From: Geobacter sp.
GTDB lineage: Bacteria > Desulfobacterota > Desulfuromonadia > Geobacterales > DSM-12255
DNA length: 64,000 nucleotides
Reading direction: 5' to 3'
Assembly (NCBI GenBank): GCA_009684525.1
Contig: WKKR01000003.1
Location: forward strand, 434,001 to 498,000
Of this stretch, positions 36,271 through 46,723 are shown piece after piece (position 1 is the first letter of the stretch; every line of letters starts with the position of its first letter). The notes under the pieces are model-generated. The model was not told the DNA's origin. It ran no database searches and saw only the letters and a list, made by a program, of their open reading frames with translations. The position numbers and the translations under genes were made by a program.

Positions 36271-37554
36271 ATGGAGGAGAGGGCGTTGAGGATATTGCTG
36301 GTCGAGGACTCACCCGACGATGCCGACCTTCTGCTCTGGCATCTGAGGAAGTCTGGGATCGAATCGGAATGGGAGCGGGTCGATAGCGCCGTCGCCATGA
36401 ACGAAGCTCTGGACCGCACGACCTGGGATATTGTCATTGCCGATTATATCATGCCCGGTTTCAGCGGCCTTGCCGCACTGAAGGTCCTGCGCGACAAGGG
36501 GGTCGATGTCCCGTTCATCATCGTTTCCGGCAAAATGGGAGAGGATACGGCCGTGGAGGCGATGAAGGCGGGGGCTCACGACTACCTCATCAAGGACAAC
36601 CTGGCCCGCCTCGCACCGGCCATCCGCAGGGAGCTGCGGGAGGCCGAGGCCCGTTGCGAGCGGCTGCGGGCTGAACAGGAACTGAAGACGCTCAAGCACG
36701 CCATCGAAACCATCCCGATCGGGGTCACCATTGCCGACCGCCATGGCCGGATCATCTTCACCAACAAGGCCGAGGCCGACATGCACGGCTACGATGTCTG
36801 CGAGCTGATCGGCAAGGACGTCCGGATCTTCGCCCCCCCGGAACGGTGGCACCCGTGGGGCAAAGAGGTGATCGGCGAATTCGTCAGCGCCCGCCGGGAG
36901 ACGGAGAACATCCGCAAGGACGGCAGCCGGTTTCCGGCCTACCTGGTCTCCAGCGTGGTGTTTGGCGACGATGGCGACCCGGTTGCCGTCATAACCGCCT
37001 GCGAGGATATCACCGAGAGGAAGGAAGCCGAGGAAAAGCTCCGCTACATGAGCTGCCACGATACGCTGACCGGTTTCTACAACCGTGCCTTTTTCGAGGA
37101 TGAGATGGAGCGGCTCTCCTGTGAAAGCGAACTCCCCATCAGCGTAATCATGGTGGATGTGGACGGCCTGAAGGAGGTCAACGACACCTTGGGCCATGCC
37201 GCCGGCGACAAGGTCCTCAAGCAGACAGCCAGCGTCCTGATGTCGGTGTTCCGTTCAGAGGATATCGTGGCGAGGATCGGGGGCGACGAGTTCGTAGTGC
37301 TGCTTCCCGGTGCCGACCAGTCGGTAGTGGAAAAGGCGATGCAGCGGGTCAGGGATGTGGTGTCGCAGGCGTCGCATTCCATGGGGGGGCTCGGTCTGAG
37401 CCTTTCGCTCGGAGCTGCCACGGCCCACTCTGCCGAGGAGCTGGGGGAGACGCTCAAGCTGGCCGATGAACGGATGTATGAAGAGAAGCTGACGAAATCG
37501 GGAAGTCGGGTAGCCCGTGAAAAACAGACGCTCAATGACCGGCGTATCCCGTAG
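36271..37554 (+). CDS. Response regulator with REC-PAS-GGDEF (diguanylate cyclase)
   Basis: 427 residues. The receiver occupies residues 1-120 with phosphorylation site D58 and acidic residues in LLVEDSPDD. A PAS domain spans about 135-252. The GGDEF domain (about 262-420) has the intact active site G337-GDEF-341. An inhibitory I-site R328-SE-D331 lies exactly five residues before it, so it should make cyclic di-GMP with product inhibition. ATG 36271 is preferred because AGGAGG sits 5 bases upstream. A -10-like TATACT lies at 36222. No sensor kinase is next to it. Confidence 0.92.
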   Translation: MEERALRILLVEDSPDDADLLLWHLRKSGIESEWERVDSAVAMNEALDRTTWDIVIADYIMPGFSGLAALKVLRDKGVDVPFIIVSGKMGEDTAVEAMKAGAHDYLIKDNLARLAPAIRRELREAEARCERLRAEQELKTLKHAIETIPIGVTIADRHGRIIFTNKAEADMHGYDVCELIGKDVRIFAPPERWHPWGKEVIGEFVSARRETENIRKDGSRFPAYLVSSVVFGDDGDPVAVITACEDITERKEAEEKLRYMSCHDTLTGFYNRAFFEDEMERLSCESELPISVIMVDVDGLKEVNDTLGHAAGDKVLKQTASVLMSVFRSEDIVARIGGDEFVVLLPGADQSVVEKAMQRVRDVVSQASHSMGGLGLSLSLGAATAHSAEELGETLKLADERMYEEKLTKSGSRVAREKQTLNDRRIP

Positions 37555-37679
37555 CTGGTGCCGGAACCTGCCCCGTACCCCATGCAGCATCCTGTAGAAC
37601 CAGATTGCCCGGTCGTGCCGCCGGGACACGCCCCTGGAAACCATTACCCGATCATCACAGTAAGCCAATCGTGGACTAA

Positions 37680-37842
37680 CGGATTGTTGAAAAACTCAGG
37701 TTGTTCAAAAATGGTCAGATCGTCGCACCCGCAGAAAGCCCCGCGGAGGCGTAGCAGCGCTACGCCGCACAAGGCGGCTTTTCGAGGACGGCGGCGAGAT
37801 GGCTGTTTTTAGCTGCGCTGAAACTTCGTTTTCAACAGCCTG
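37680..37842. repeat. Large palindromic intergenic repeat, copy B
   Basis: The outer arms GTTGAAAAAC (37686-37695) and GTTTTCAAC (about 37828-37836) enclose GATCGTCGC/GGCGAGAT arms. The centre GCGGAGGCGTAGCAGCGC runs into TACGCCGCACAAGG. The centre is shared with the element at 24380-24490. The whole unit of about 160 bases ends next to the bamD stop and looks like a miniature palindromic element. Confidence 0.75.
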
Positions 37843-38583
37843 CTAATAGTGTTTTTCCATGAACGAGCTGGCGTCTTTGAGAAACGGGCTGGCAGGATAC
37901 TCGGTGGAGAGGCGGTTGAAGATCTCTTTCCCCTTGGCTTTGTCGCCTGAAAGCAGATAGGCCTCGCCCAGGTAGAGCAGGGTCTCGTCGTTATGGGGGG
38001 AGCTGGAGAAGGTCTTCAGAGCGCCTTCGAGGCGATTGATGGCGGCCTGGTATTTTTCATTCTTCAGGTAGAACCTGCCCACGTAGATCTCGTACTTGAG
38101 CTGCATGGCCACTGCCTCATCCAGCTTCTCCCTTGCCTCCTTGGCATACTCCGAGTCGGGGTAGATGGAGATGAAGGACTTGAGGATCAGGACCGTGTTG
38201 CGGATGGGGGTCTGGTCGGTGTCGATGCCGGTGATCTGGTGATACTGGCACATCCCCTGGCGGAACAGGGCGTATGCGGCCTTCTCGTGGGTGGGGTGGA
38301 GCTTGCGGAATTCCTCGTAGGAGGCGGCTGCCTCGATGTAGCTGCCGCTCTGGTACTGGGCATCGGCGATCTTCAGCTCCGCCTGGGTGGTCAGTTCGGG
38401 AGAGAAATAGCTCTCCTTGACCTTTTTCCACATGGCGATCGCCTCGTCGTAATTCCGGGCCGAGTAGGCGTCTTCACCTTCCTTGAAATAGTCGGCAGCG
38501 TTTTTCGCCGTAGACATGGCGGCACAACCCGCCAGCGCGGTGACCAGGACCAGGCTGGTGCAGATCTTGAGCACGGTTTTCAT
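37843..38583 (-). CDS. bamD: Outer membrane assembly lipoprotein BamD
   Basis: 246 residues. The signal peptide has lipobox LAGC (Cys about residue 20). The mature protein is built of TPR-like helical repeats: AADYFKEGEDAYSARNYDEAI first, then EFRKLHPTHEKAAYALFRQGMCQY, both read as regions. It is part of the BAM complex that inserts beta-barrel proteins, on the periplasmic face of the outer membrane. ATG 38583 is preceded by GAGGGA; the upstream in-frame extension lacks a signal peptide start. The next gene upstream on this strand, typA, is unrelated. Confidence 0.9.
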   Translation of the reverse strand: MKTVLKICTSLVLVTALAGCAAMSTAKNAADYFKEGEDAYSARNYDEAIAMWKKVKESYFSPELTTQAELKIADAQYQSGSYIEAAASYEEFRKLHPTHEKAAYALFRQGMCQYHQITGIDTDQTPIRNTVLILKSFISIYPDSEYAKEAREKLDEAVAMQLKYEIYVGRFYLKNEKYQAAINRLEGALKTFSSSPHNDETLLYLGEAYLLSGDKAKGKEIFNRLSTEYPASPFLKDASSFMEKHY

Positions 38584-38708
38584 GTTCCCTCGGTGCTTGC
38601 AAAGACAGAGTATGCCAGAAAAGTAGTGGAAAGAACGGCCAAAGTCAATAACCTTGATGGCCCGAGCCTGGCCGTCCTGTCGTCTCAAGATCCCGGCAGG
38701 CAGCCGGG

Positions 38709-40505
<1,797 letters not shown>

Positions 40506-40532
40506 TACTCTGTGGCTCCTTTGGGACAAAAG

Positions 40533-40559
40533 AAAAGACGGGCGATAAGCCCGTCTTTT
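40533..40559. terminator. Bidirectional Rho-independent terminator
   Basis: An 11-bp perfect stem (AAAAGACGGGC at 40533-40543 with GCCCGTCTTTT at 40549-40559, loop GATAA). On the minus strand it ends the TIGR02757-type/small membrane protein operon just before typA. Confidence 0.85.
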
Positions 40560-40627
40560 GCAGTGAATATATGTGAAAGCGGCGGTTATTGCAAGCGGTT
40601 TCTCGCACAACTCCCCCGATGCGGCGG

Positions 40628-40798
40628 TCAGAGCTGGCGGCGGTACTTTATCAGCAGGTAGAAGCAGCCGCATCCCCCGGCCGCCATGGCCGCAACCAGC
40701 CACCAGGAGACAGGCCGCCCGATGCCGACATAGAAAAGCGGATAGAGGAATGCCCCGTTCAGCAGAGTAGCGGCGGCGAATTGCAAGAGCGGCTTCAC
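40628..40798 (-). CDS. Small two-helix membrane protein (56 residues)
   Basis: GTG 40798 overlaps the stop of the upstream gene (GTGA), and GGGAG lies 4 bases before it, so it is translationally coupled. The product starts [17 protein letters not shown], has two hydrophobic segments (about 5-26 and 32-50) with WW between them and a CGC pair, and ends in YRRQL. It ends 69 bases before a terminator. It is short and easily missed. No family was recognised. Confidence 0.6.
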   Translation of the reverse strand: MKPLLQFAAATLLNGAFLYPLFYVGIGRPVSWWLVAAMAAGGCGCFYLLIKYRRQL

Positions 40799-41655
40799 GG
40801 CACTCCCTTTCCGTCGCAGATGCCGGCAATGTCACAGGTGAGGCAGGCCTGGCGGTTCTGTCTGCCGCACCCCTCGGAAATCCCCAGGTGGCAGAGGGAG
40901 AAGTCGTACTTCACCGGGTCGGCCGGGTCGAGGAGACGGAGGCGGGCGGTGATCTCCCTGGCGGTCTTCCAGTCTCCCTGGCGGCGGTTCGTAAAGCGGA
41001 GAAACCGGCCGATCCGCAGGATATGGGCATCCACCGGGATGATCAGCCTGGCGGGCGGGATCGAGCGCCAGAGCCCCAGGTCGATCCCGTCGTCGGGCCT
41101 CACCATCCAGCGCAGGAACATGCAGGCCCGCTTGCAGGCGCTCCCGCCTGCCGGGGCCGGGAAGAAGAAGGGGAAATAGGAATCAGCCGGGATGGCGGGG
41201 CCGCCGAATACCGGCGAGTGATCCAGGGCCAGCATTGCCGTGCTGAACCGGTCGAGTGCCGGGCCGATGTCGTCGTCGGCCGGGTCGAACCCGCGGAGAA
41301 AGAAGGCCTCGATGGAGCCGGCCTCTGCCAGCATGGTTTTGACGGCATGCAGCAGGGCGCAGAGGTCGCGGCCGTCGTTGAAGCGGTGCTTGAAGCTGCT
41401 GAAGCGCTGCAGACCGGCACGGGGCTCGAACCGCTCGATGGCCCGGCGCGGCCTTTCTCCTAGCTCCGCGAAAATGGTTTCCAGGTTGCGCAGGATGATC
41501 TTCACGTTGCCGTAGGCAAAGGCTGCGGCGATGAAGCCCACCACTTCGCGATCTGCCGGGTCGGGGTAGCGGCGGCAGAAGGAGAGCGGGTCGTTGGCCA
41601 GGTGTGCCGGCGAACGCCGGTCATAGAGATTGTCGAGGATGCGTTTCAGCTGCAT
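40795..41655 (-). CDS. TIGR02757/DUF2400-type protein (HhH-like DNA glycosylase relative)
   Basis: 286 residues. It starts [15 protein letters not shown] and contains a [20 protein letters not shown] region. It ends in a Cys-rich tail, [26 protein letters not shown] (a region), with CxxC-type spacing that may bind a metal or an Fe-S cluster. The central [13 protein letters not shown] resembles the helix-hairpin-helix region of endonuclease III relatives. Function is not established. ATG 41655 is used; a longer frame to 41712 passes through a repeated promoter-like element. Confidence 0.75.
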   Translation of the reverse strand: MQLKRILDNLYDRRSPAHLANDPLSFCRRYPDPADREVVGFIAAAFAYGNVKIILRNLETIFAELGERPRRAIERFEPRAGLQRFSSFKHRFNDGRDLCALLHAVKTMLAEAGSIEAFFLRGFDPADDDIGPALDRFSTAMLALDHSPVFGGPAIPADSYFPFFFPAPAGGSACKRACMFLRWMVRPDDGIDLGLWRSIPPARLIIPVDAHILRIGRFLRFTNRRQGDWKTAREITARLRLLDPADPVKYDFSLCHLGISEGCGRQNRQACLTCDIAGICDGKGVP

Positions 41656-41673
41656 TGTCAGTCCTGCGGCGGT

Positions 41674-41705
41674 GGTCTGGACAGCGGTGAGATTGGTGCT
41701 AGAGT
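41674..41705 (+). repeat. 32-bp repeat, copy 1, promoter-like
   Basis: 30 of 32 bases match 45033-45064. Both carry TGGACA, a 16-base spacer and the extended -10 TGCTAGAGT. Copy 1 points toward the gene at 41748, whose start is 43 bases away, so it is probably its sigma-70 promoter. Confidence 0.6.
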
Positions 41706-41747
41706 AACACAAAACGCTACGGATTACAGGGCAAAGGAGGGGGTACG

Positions 41748-42119
41748 ATGAAACTCGCCGAACTGTTTCCCGAAGGGGGGAAGGGGATAATCGCCACCGC
41801 CGGCAGGGATGGCAGCGTCAACACCGCTATCTACGCCCGGCCGCATCTCATCGACGAAGAGACCCTGGCCTGGGGGATGACCGAAGGGCGCAGCTACGCC
41901 AACCTGAAGCAGAACCCCCATGCCTCCTACCTCTACATCGCCCCGGGGGGCGGCTATGCCGGTTGGCGTCTCTCCCTTAAGCTGCAGGAGCTGCGCGACG
42001 ACGGCGAACTACTGCAGCAGATCAGGGAGTCCACCACTCGCATCGTCGATCCGATGGCTGGTGCCGCGGTGAAGCATGTCGGCTATTTCCGGGTGCTGGA
42101 GGTCAGGCCTCTGGTCTGA
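41748..42119 (+). CDS. Pyridoxamine 5'-phosphate oxidase-like FMN-binding protein
   Basis: 123 residues of the split-barrel flavin-binding superfamily. It starts MKLAELFPEGGKGIIATAGRDGSVNTAIYARP, a region aligned with the family's first strands. WGMTEGRSYANLKQNPHASYL follows, where flavin and substrate phosphate bind in this fold. It is short, like the general stress/FMN-binding subgroup, so it is probably not a true PdxH. AAAGGAGGGG precedes ATG 41748. It is likely driven from the 41674 element. Confidence 0.8.
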   Translation: MKLAELFPEGGKGIIATAGRDGSVNTAIYARPHLIDEETLAWGMTEGRSYANLKQNPHASYLYIAPGGGYAGWRLSLKLQELRDDGELLQQIRESTTRIVDPMAGAAVKHVGYFRVLEVRPLV

Positions 42120-42173
42120 GAGAAAATAGGGGGACGGACACCAATAAGTCCCCTTGCCCGCCTCCCGGTAGTT

Positions 42174-43217
42174 TCACAGCATCCGATAATGCCCCGACAT
42201 GGTACGGTAGCTGCGCAGGGCGTCCAGGTAGCGGGTGTCCTCCCTGTAGCTGGCGGGATAGATCGGCGGCACCGGGCAGTGGTTGAGTTCTTTGTCCACA
42301 TTGACAAAGGTGAACAGGCAGGAGTTGGACAGGGCCTTGTTGGTTCGATCTCGGCTGATCCGTTCAATCCCTGTTTCCACACAGACGAAACTTTCGCTGG
42401 TAAAGACCACCCTGCTGGTAAAGTGGAGCTTGTCGCCGATCTGTACCGGATGAAAAAAGTTGATCCGGTTGACTGCCGAGATGATCGAACGGTTCGGCGC
42501 CACCAGTTCGGAGCAGATGGCGGAGAGCTCGAAGGCCCTGCGCATCAGGTAGCCGCCGAAGATGCGGTGCGGCACGTACTCCTGCTCCGGGTACATGCGC
42601 TCCCAGGCTTCGGTCACCGGGTCGGCGGCTCGAAGGCCAGTGAATCCCGGCTCTTCCTGGGCGCGGTGCAGGGCGTCCAGCAGGGCATATTCCTCCACAC
42701 TCGGTGGTTGTCGCGCCGATTCCTGTTGTCGCAGGTATTCTTCTCGATTGGTAACCATTTTGGCGGCCCGTCGCTGCTCCTGCTCGGTGGTGTAGGTCAG
42801 TTGGGGGAGCTGAAGGCTCACGTTCGCTTCCGCTCCGCCGCGGGCCACCATGGTAAAGTAACAGGAGGCGATATGGGTAACCGTCTCTCCCGGTTGCTCG
42901 ACGCGGATACCGACCTCCAGCGACGAGCGCCCCACATGGTTGATGCACGCATGGCAGATGATGTCGCGGTACACATCGGCAACATTGCGCACCACGATTT
43001 TATCGATGGCTGCCGTCACTACCCGCCCCTCCGGGTGGCTTTGCCGCACAAAGGCCAGGGCGGTCTGTTCGGCCAACAGGTCGAGCTTCTCCAGCAGCAG
43101 TCCGAAGCGGAAATTGCCGGGGATCGGTTCGTCAACAACCATGAAGTGATGTTGCAGCGCCGGATTGCTTCCTAGCGGGAGGGTCAGCGAAGAGGATGTT
43201 TCCGCCGGACTCGTCAT
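42174..43217 (-). CDS. Acyl-CoA thioesterase with two hotdog domains
   Basis: 347 residues. Two hotdog domains are arranged in tandem (about 30-155 and 195-330) as in ACOT-type thioesterases. The repeated pattern shows in AAIDKIVVRNVADVYRD and SAVNRINFFHPVQIGDKL. HRIFGGYLMRRAFELS is the N-terminal hotdog helix of the second domain. It should cleave acyl-CoA to acid plus CoA; chain length is unknown. GGAG lies 6 bases before ATG 43217. It runs convergent to the FMN protein and downstream of the SulP gene. Confidence 0.83.
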   Translation of the reverse strand: MTSPAETSSSLTLPLGSNPALQHHFMVVDEPIPGNFRFGLLLEKLDLLAEQTALAFVRQSHPEGRVVTAAIDKIVVRNVADVYRDIICHACINHVGRSSLEVGIRVEQPGETVTHIASCYFTMVARGGAEANVSLQLPQLTYTTEQEQRRAAKMVTNREEYLRQQESARQPPSVEEYALLDALHRAQEEPGFTGLRAADPVTEAWERMYPEQEYVPHRIFGGYLMRRAFELSAICSELVAPNRSIISAVNRINFFHPVQIGDKLHFTSRVVFTSESFVCVETGIERISRDRTNKALSNSCLFTFVNVDKELNHCPVPPIYPASYREDTRYLDALRSYRTMSGHYRML

Positions 43218-43274
43218 AAGGGGCTCCTTCACAAAGGTGCGTGGGATGGAACAGCTGGGGGGCATCCTCCCCCG

Positions 43275-44996
43275 TTACGGTGTCACACCATTTCGATGAG
43301 TGCGCAGCCTGGTCTCAAAGGCGTCGACCACGGCAACGGGGGTCTGGAAAAAGGCATCCTGGCCGAAGAGTTCGGTAAGCCGGGACCGCCCGAATTCGTT
43401 CATGACGTTGTCGTCAACCTCGCAGAACACCAGCCTGACGCCCTGGGCCTCGATAATGTCCCGGACGGTGCGGAGAGCTTCGGCTGCGGTGAAATCCACG
43501 TCGTTGACTGCGGCCATGTCGATGCAGAACCAGCAAAGAGGTGGGTCCGACTTTGCCACGAGATTGGTAATATCCGAAATTAATGCCTGTGTGTTGGCAT
43601 AGTACATGTTGTGCATGAATCGGTAGATCATCAGTCCTGGCATGGTCTGCTGTGCAGTGGTAACCTTCATAGTCCGCCAGCCACGGCCCTCATCGAGAAC
43701 GAGCAGCCTGTTGTCGACCCAGTAGCCATGCCGGGTATGGACTGCCAGCGACAGGACTATGGCCAGCAGGATGCTCTGCTCGACGCCGACAACGACAACC
43801 ATGGCTGCCGTAACGAGTGCCACCCAGAATTCGTAGGGGCGCTCGCGGTAGATTCTCTTCATCCCCTCCATGTCGATCAATTCCACCCCTATCAGAAAAA
43901 CCACCGTTGCCAGAACGGCCATTGGCAGATAAGCCAGAGGTCCGGTGAGGAAGAGGAGCACGAGCAGGACAACCAGGCTTGTCGTGAGCTGAGCCAGCTG
44001 GCTGTGACCTCCTGCGCTGTCGACCATCTGGGTCTTTGTCGGGCTGCCATTAACCATGAAGGTCCCGGAAAGGGCGGCGCCGATGTTCGCCAGACCCAGC
44101 CCGATGAGATCCATGTCCTCATTGAAGCTTTCATTGTAGCGGGCTGCATAGGCCCGGGCAGTAGCAGCACTCTGGGCAAGGATGACCACGAACATGGCAA
44201 AGGCGGTGGGCAGGAGGGTTTTGACGGTCTCCCACTGCCAGACTCCCGCGGGAAGCGCGATCTCCGGGAGACCGCGTGGGACAGGGCCCAGCATCTGGAT
44301 TCCGTAGCGCTGCAGATCGAGCGCCCAGCTTGCAGCGATGGCGCCCATCACTGCAAGCAGTGCCCCCGGAACTTTGGGAGATACCTTTCGCAAGCCGATG
44401 ATGACGAGGAACGCCGCTGCCGAGACCATGACGGTGAAACCATTCGCCTGGCCCAGCTGTTGCCAGGTGGTCGAGCATTTCTCGATGGTGCCGTGGCCTC
44501 CCCCTGCCAAGCCGAGCATGCCCGAGATTTCTCCGATGGACACCTGGATGCCCACACCGGAGAGAAAGCCGATCAAAACGGTCCGCGACAGAAAGTCGGC
44601 AAGGAATCCGAGCCGGGCGATCCGGGCCAGAAAGAGAAAGATGGCTGACAAGATTGCGAGAAGTCCGGCCAGGGCGAGCCACTCCTGTGAACGCGGTGTT
44701 GCCATGGTGGCGACGCTCGATGCAAGGATTGCGGCGGTGGCCGAATCGGCGCCGACTACCAGATGACGGGACGACCCGATGATCGCATACAGCGCCATGG
44801 GGATCAGGAGGGTGTAGAGACCGGTGATCACGGGCGTTTCAGAAATCTTGGTGTAGCCCATGACCTCCGGGATGGCGAGTGCTGCCAGGGTTATGCCGGC
44901 AAAAATGTCGGCCGGTACCCTGGAGCCGGCCAGCGGGAGTATCCCCTGGAAAAGGGAGAGCCGCGAACGCATGTTGTTGGCAGACTGTGCGGTCAT
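43275..44996 (-). CDS. SulP-family anion transporter with STAS domain
   Basis: 573 residues. The transport domain has 10-12 hydrophobic segments. It contains LAALAIPEVMGYTKISETPVITGLY as a region near the start, where SulP proteins carry their consensus. SGTFMVNGSPTKTQMVDSAGGHSQLA is the other key SulP region. The C-terminal STAS domain spans about 445-560, with DMAAVNDVDFTAAEAL. The substrate may be sulfate, bicarbonate or a dicarboxylate. The ribosome site before ATG 44996 is weak; ATG 44972 is an alternative. The second 32-bp repeat lies 37 bases upstream, in the opposite orientation. Confidence 0.88.
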   Translation of the reverse strand: MTAQSANNMRSRLSLFQGILPLAGSRVPADIFAGITLAALAIPEVMGYTKISETPVITGLYTLLIPMALYAIIGSSRHLVVGADSATAAILASSVATMATPRSQEWLALAGLLAILSAIFLFLARIARLGFLADFLSRTVLIGFLSGVGIQVSIGEISGMLGLAGGGHGTIEKCSTTWQQLGQANGFTVMVSAAAFLVIIGLRKVSPKVPGALLAVMGAIAASWALDLQRYGIQMLGPVPRGLPEIALPAGVWQWETVKTLLPTAFAMFVVILAQSAATARAYAARYNESFNEDMDLIGLGLANIGAALSGTFMVNGSPTKTQMVDSAGGHSQLAQLTTSLVVLLVLLFLTGPLAYLPMAVLATVVFLIGVELIDMEGMKRIYRERPYEFWVALVTAAMVVVVGVEQSILLAIVLSLAVHTRHGYWVDNRLLVLDEGRGWRTMKVTTAQQTMPGLMIYRFMHNMYYANTQALISDITNLVAKSDPPLCWFCIDMAAVNDVDFTAAEALRTVRDIIEAQGVRLVFCEVDDNVMNEFGRSRLTELFGQDAFFQTPVAVVDAFETRLRTHRNGVTP

Positions 44997-45032
44997 ATCT
45001 TTTCGCCTGCGTGGCCGGCACCGCGGGATTAC

Positions 45033-45064
45033 GGTCTGGACAGCGGTTTGATTGGTGCTAGAGT
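45033..45064 (+). repeat. 32-bp repeat, copy 2, at the edge of the island
   Basis: Same sequence as 41674-41705 with two changes in the middle. The promoter-like elements (TGGACA, 16 bases, TGCTAGAGT) are intact. They point into the AT-richer segment that starts at about 45065, where the first gene is on the opposite strand. Confidence 0.6.
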
Positions 45065-45080
45065 TGTGCCTCTACTCCAC

Positions 45081-45977
45081 TCAGCGCGACCATAGTGTTA
45101 TGGACGGATACCGGAGAATCTGCCTCCTCAGGTCATCCATCTTTTGATCGTTATTAATCGGCAGTAAGCTGCGGATCACGTCGGCAATACTTTTCATGCG
45201 TTCCTTCTGGTCTTTTCCCTGGACTGCCCTGCCAACGTTACTGTCTGCAGCAACCTGTGCCACCGCATCAAGCATCAGGCGAATCCTTCGCAATGAGCCT
45301 GGTTGTTCGGCGAGCACCAGTCCTATCTCATTTCGCATCAACTCAAAATAGGCATCGATCTCTTCCGCTCTGAAGCCTTCTCTGAAGAGCACGGCGATCG
45401 TTTGCAACTGTCGTGTGGTGGGATCGAGTAGGATCTTGTTGCGCAAAGAGAACTCTCGAACCGCTGCTTCGGCATCAGCATTTGCTTTATTGAGTCGCGC
45501 AACCTCTTCGAGTTGGCGGTTGTGCTCTTCGCTCTGTTTCAGTTTTTCTATTTGCGCCTGTAGTTTCTTATCACCATGTGCTTTTATGGGTTTGCCTTTG
45601 GCAGGAGGTGAAGATTTCGGTTTTTTCGGAAGTAATTTGTCGTTTAAATCTCTCCAGATCTCAAGACGACAGTTGGAGCTATCCTTCAGTGCATTCACGA
45701 GATCCTTTTGCAGCAAGCCTTGGTAGTGCTCCGACTGGTATTTTGCAGCGCCTTCTATGCCAAGGTTTGCCACCTTCTTCAGGATCTTGTTCAGTTCGGT
45801 TTTGGCGCCGATGGAAAGCGTCACGTCTTTCGTTCCACCCTCAAGTGGTGGGGTTTTGCAGAAGTTGTCCGCAAAATCGCTTATGAGATTGAGAGCTTGT
45901 TTTGTCGTCGCCAGGTCTTCAGCGTGTGCGAAGGAGGGAGCCGAGAAGAGAAGAATCAGTGGCAGGAGTCGTTTCAT
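45081..45977 (-). CDS. Exported helical protein of unknown function
   Basis: 298 residues with a signal peptide (cleavage near AHAED, residue 19). Two Cys residues lie in the N-terminal part, and a Lys/Pro-rich linker (LPKKPKSSPPAKGKPIKAH) follows. A predicted coiled coil (about 145-190, KLQAQIEKLKQSEEHNRQLEE) precedes a helical C-terminal domain. No family was recognised. GGAGG lies 9 bases upstream. Base composition is lower in GC than in the genes to its left, which marks the start of the accessory island. Confidence 0.65.
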   Translation of the reverse strand: MKRLLPLILLFSAPSFAHAEDLATTKQALNLISDFADNFCKTPPLEGGTKDVTLSIGAKTELNKILKKVANLGIEGAAKYQSEHYQGLLQKDLVNALKDSSNCRLEIWRDLNDKLLPKKPKSSPPAKGKPIKAHGDKKLQAQIEKLKQSEEHNRQLEEVARLNKANADAEAAVREFSLRNKILLDPTTRQLQTIAVLFREGFRAEEIDAYFELMRNEIGLVLAEQPGSLRRIRLMLDAVAQVAADSNVGRAVQGKDQKERMKSIADVIRSLLPINNDQKMDDLRRQILRYPSITLWSR

Positions 45978-46402
45978 TGCAAGGTCCCTCCGGTGTCATA
46001 ATGAGACATTATACACGCAGAAAGGGGGGGAGGCTGCTTTTTGCCTTATTTTATCGTTCCGGTTCCAGGCCGATCCCAAAGACAGTGCAGTTGGCCTGTA
46101 TCGGTTGGGATGCTCAAAAAAAGGCGGCATGAGAAAAGGAAAAGGCTTCCCTTCCTGTCATTGCCAGTCAGACTTTCTTCCCACACTGGACCAGCCGTTC
46201 ATTATGCTGGTTTGGTCGCTAATCCAGATGCGGTTGAACGCCTTCATCTTTCGTCCTGACGGAATATCTAGTGATATCAAAAGATTATGTATCTTTTTGC
46301 ATGTTTGCAGGCCTGACCCAGCCGCCGCCTACGCCCGCATAGGTTCCGAGAACTCCGCACATTTTAGGTTGATTTTATACGTCAATGCCGTATATTAGCT
46401 CC
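45978..46402. other. Intergenic region without a convincing gene
   Basis: 425 bases. Open frames on the plus strand overlap each other without ribosome sites and with unlikely composition. Apart from the toxin-antitoxin promoter at 46369-46396 I see no RNA, repeat or site here. Confidence 0.6.
46369..46396 (+). promoter_or_regulatory. Promoter and operator of the toxin-antitoxin pair
   Basis: TTGATT (46369-46374), a 16-base spacer and TATATT (46391-46396). An inverted repeat TATACG (46376-46381)/CGTATA (46389-46394) overlaps the -10, which suits autorepression by the HTH antitoxin. The start point would fall near 46403, on the A of an ATG. Confidence 0.6.
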
Positions 46403-46723
46403 ATGGTTACGTTCGTCGAATCTCCGCTGTTTACTAAGCAAGTTCATGACTACCTGACTGACGACGAGTACCGAATTTTTCAGGCGTTTCTTGCGGTCTC
46501 GCCAGATGCAGGCAAGGTGGTTCGCGGTTCCGGCGGAGTCCGCAAGGTTCGCTGGAGCCGTCGCGGTACCGGCAAGAGCGGCGGTGTCAGGATTCTATAT
46601 TTCGCCCGGACAGAAGCTGGCGAAATCTGGTTACTTCTGATTTACGCCAAAAGTGCCATTGACAGCATCCCAGGTCACATTCTCAAGACACTCAAAGAGG
46701 AGATGGAACATGTCACTCGATGA
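46403..46723 (+). CDS. RelE/HigB-type toxin
   Basis: 106 residues (112 if ATG 46385 is used) of the RelE/HigB mRNA-interferase fold. It has an early VESPLFTKQVHDYLTDDEYR, then GSGGVRKVRWSRRGTGKSGGVRILYF and ILYFARTEAGEIWLLLIYAKS, the typical C-terminal strands (all as regions). ATG 46403 is chosen because the promoter -10 at 46391-46396 places transcription start there. No ribosome site is visible for either start, which suggests leaderless translation. The toxin gene comes first and overlaps the antitoxin by 14 bases, the HigBA order. Confidence 0.82.
   Translation: MVTFVESPLFTKQVHDYLTDDEYRIFQAFLAVSPDAGKVVRGSGGVRKVRWSRRGTGKSGGVRILYFARTEAGEIWLLLIYAKSAIDSIPGHILKTLKEEMEHVTR

Noticed and set aside
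42129-42154. Terminator between the FMN protein and the thioesterase
   Set aside because: GGGGAC and GTCCCC can pair, but the 12-base loop and missing T run make it weak on both strands.
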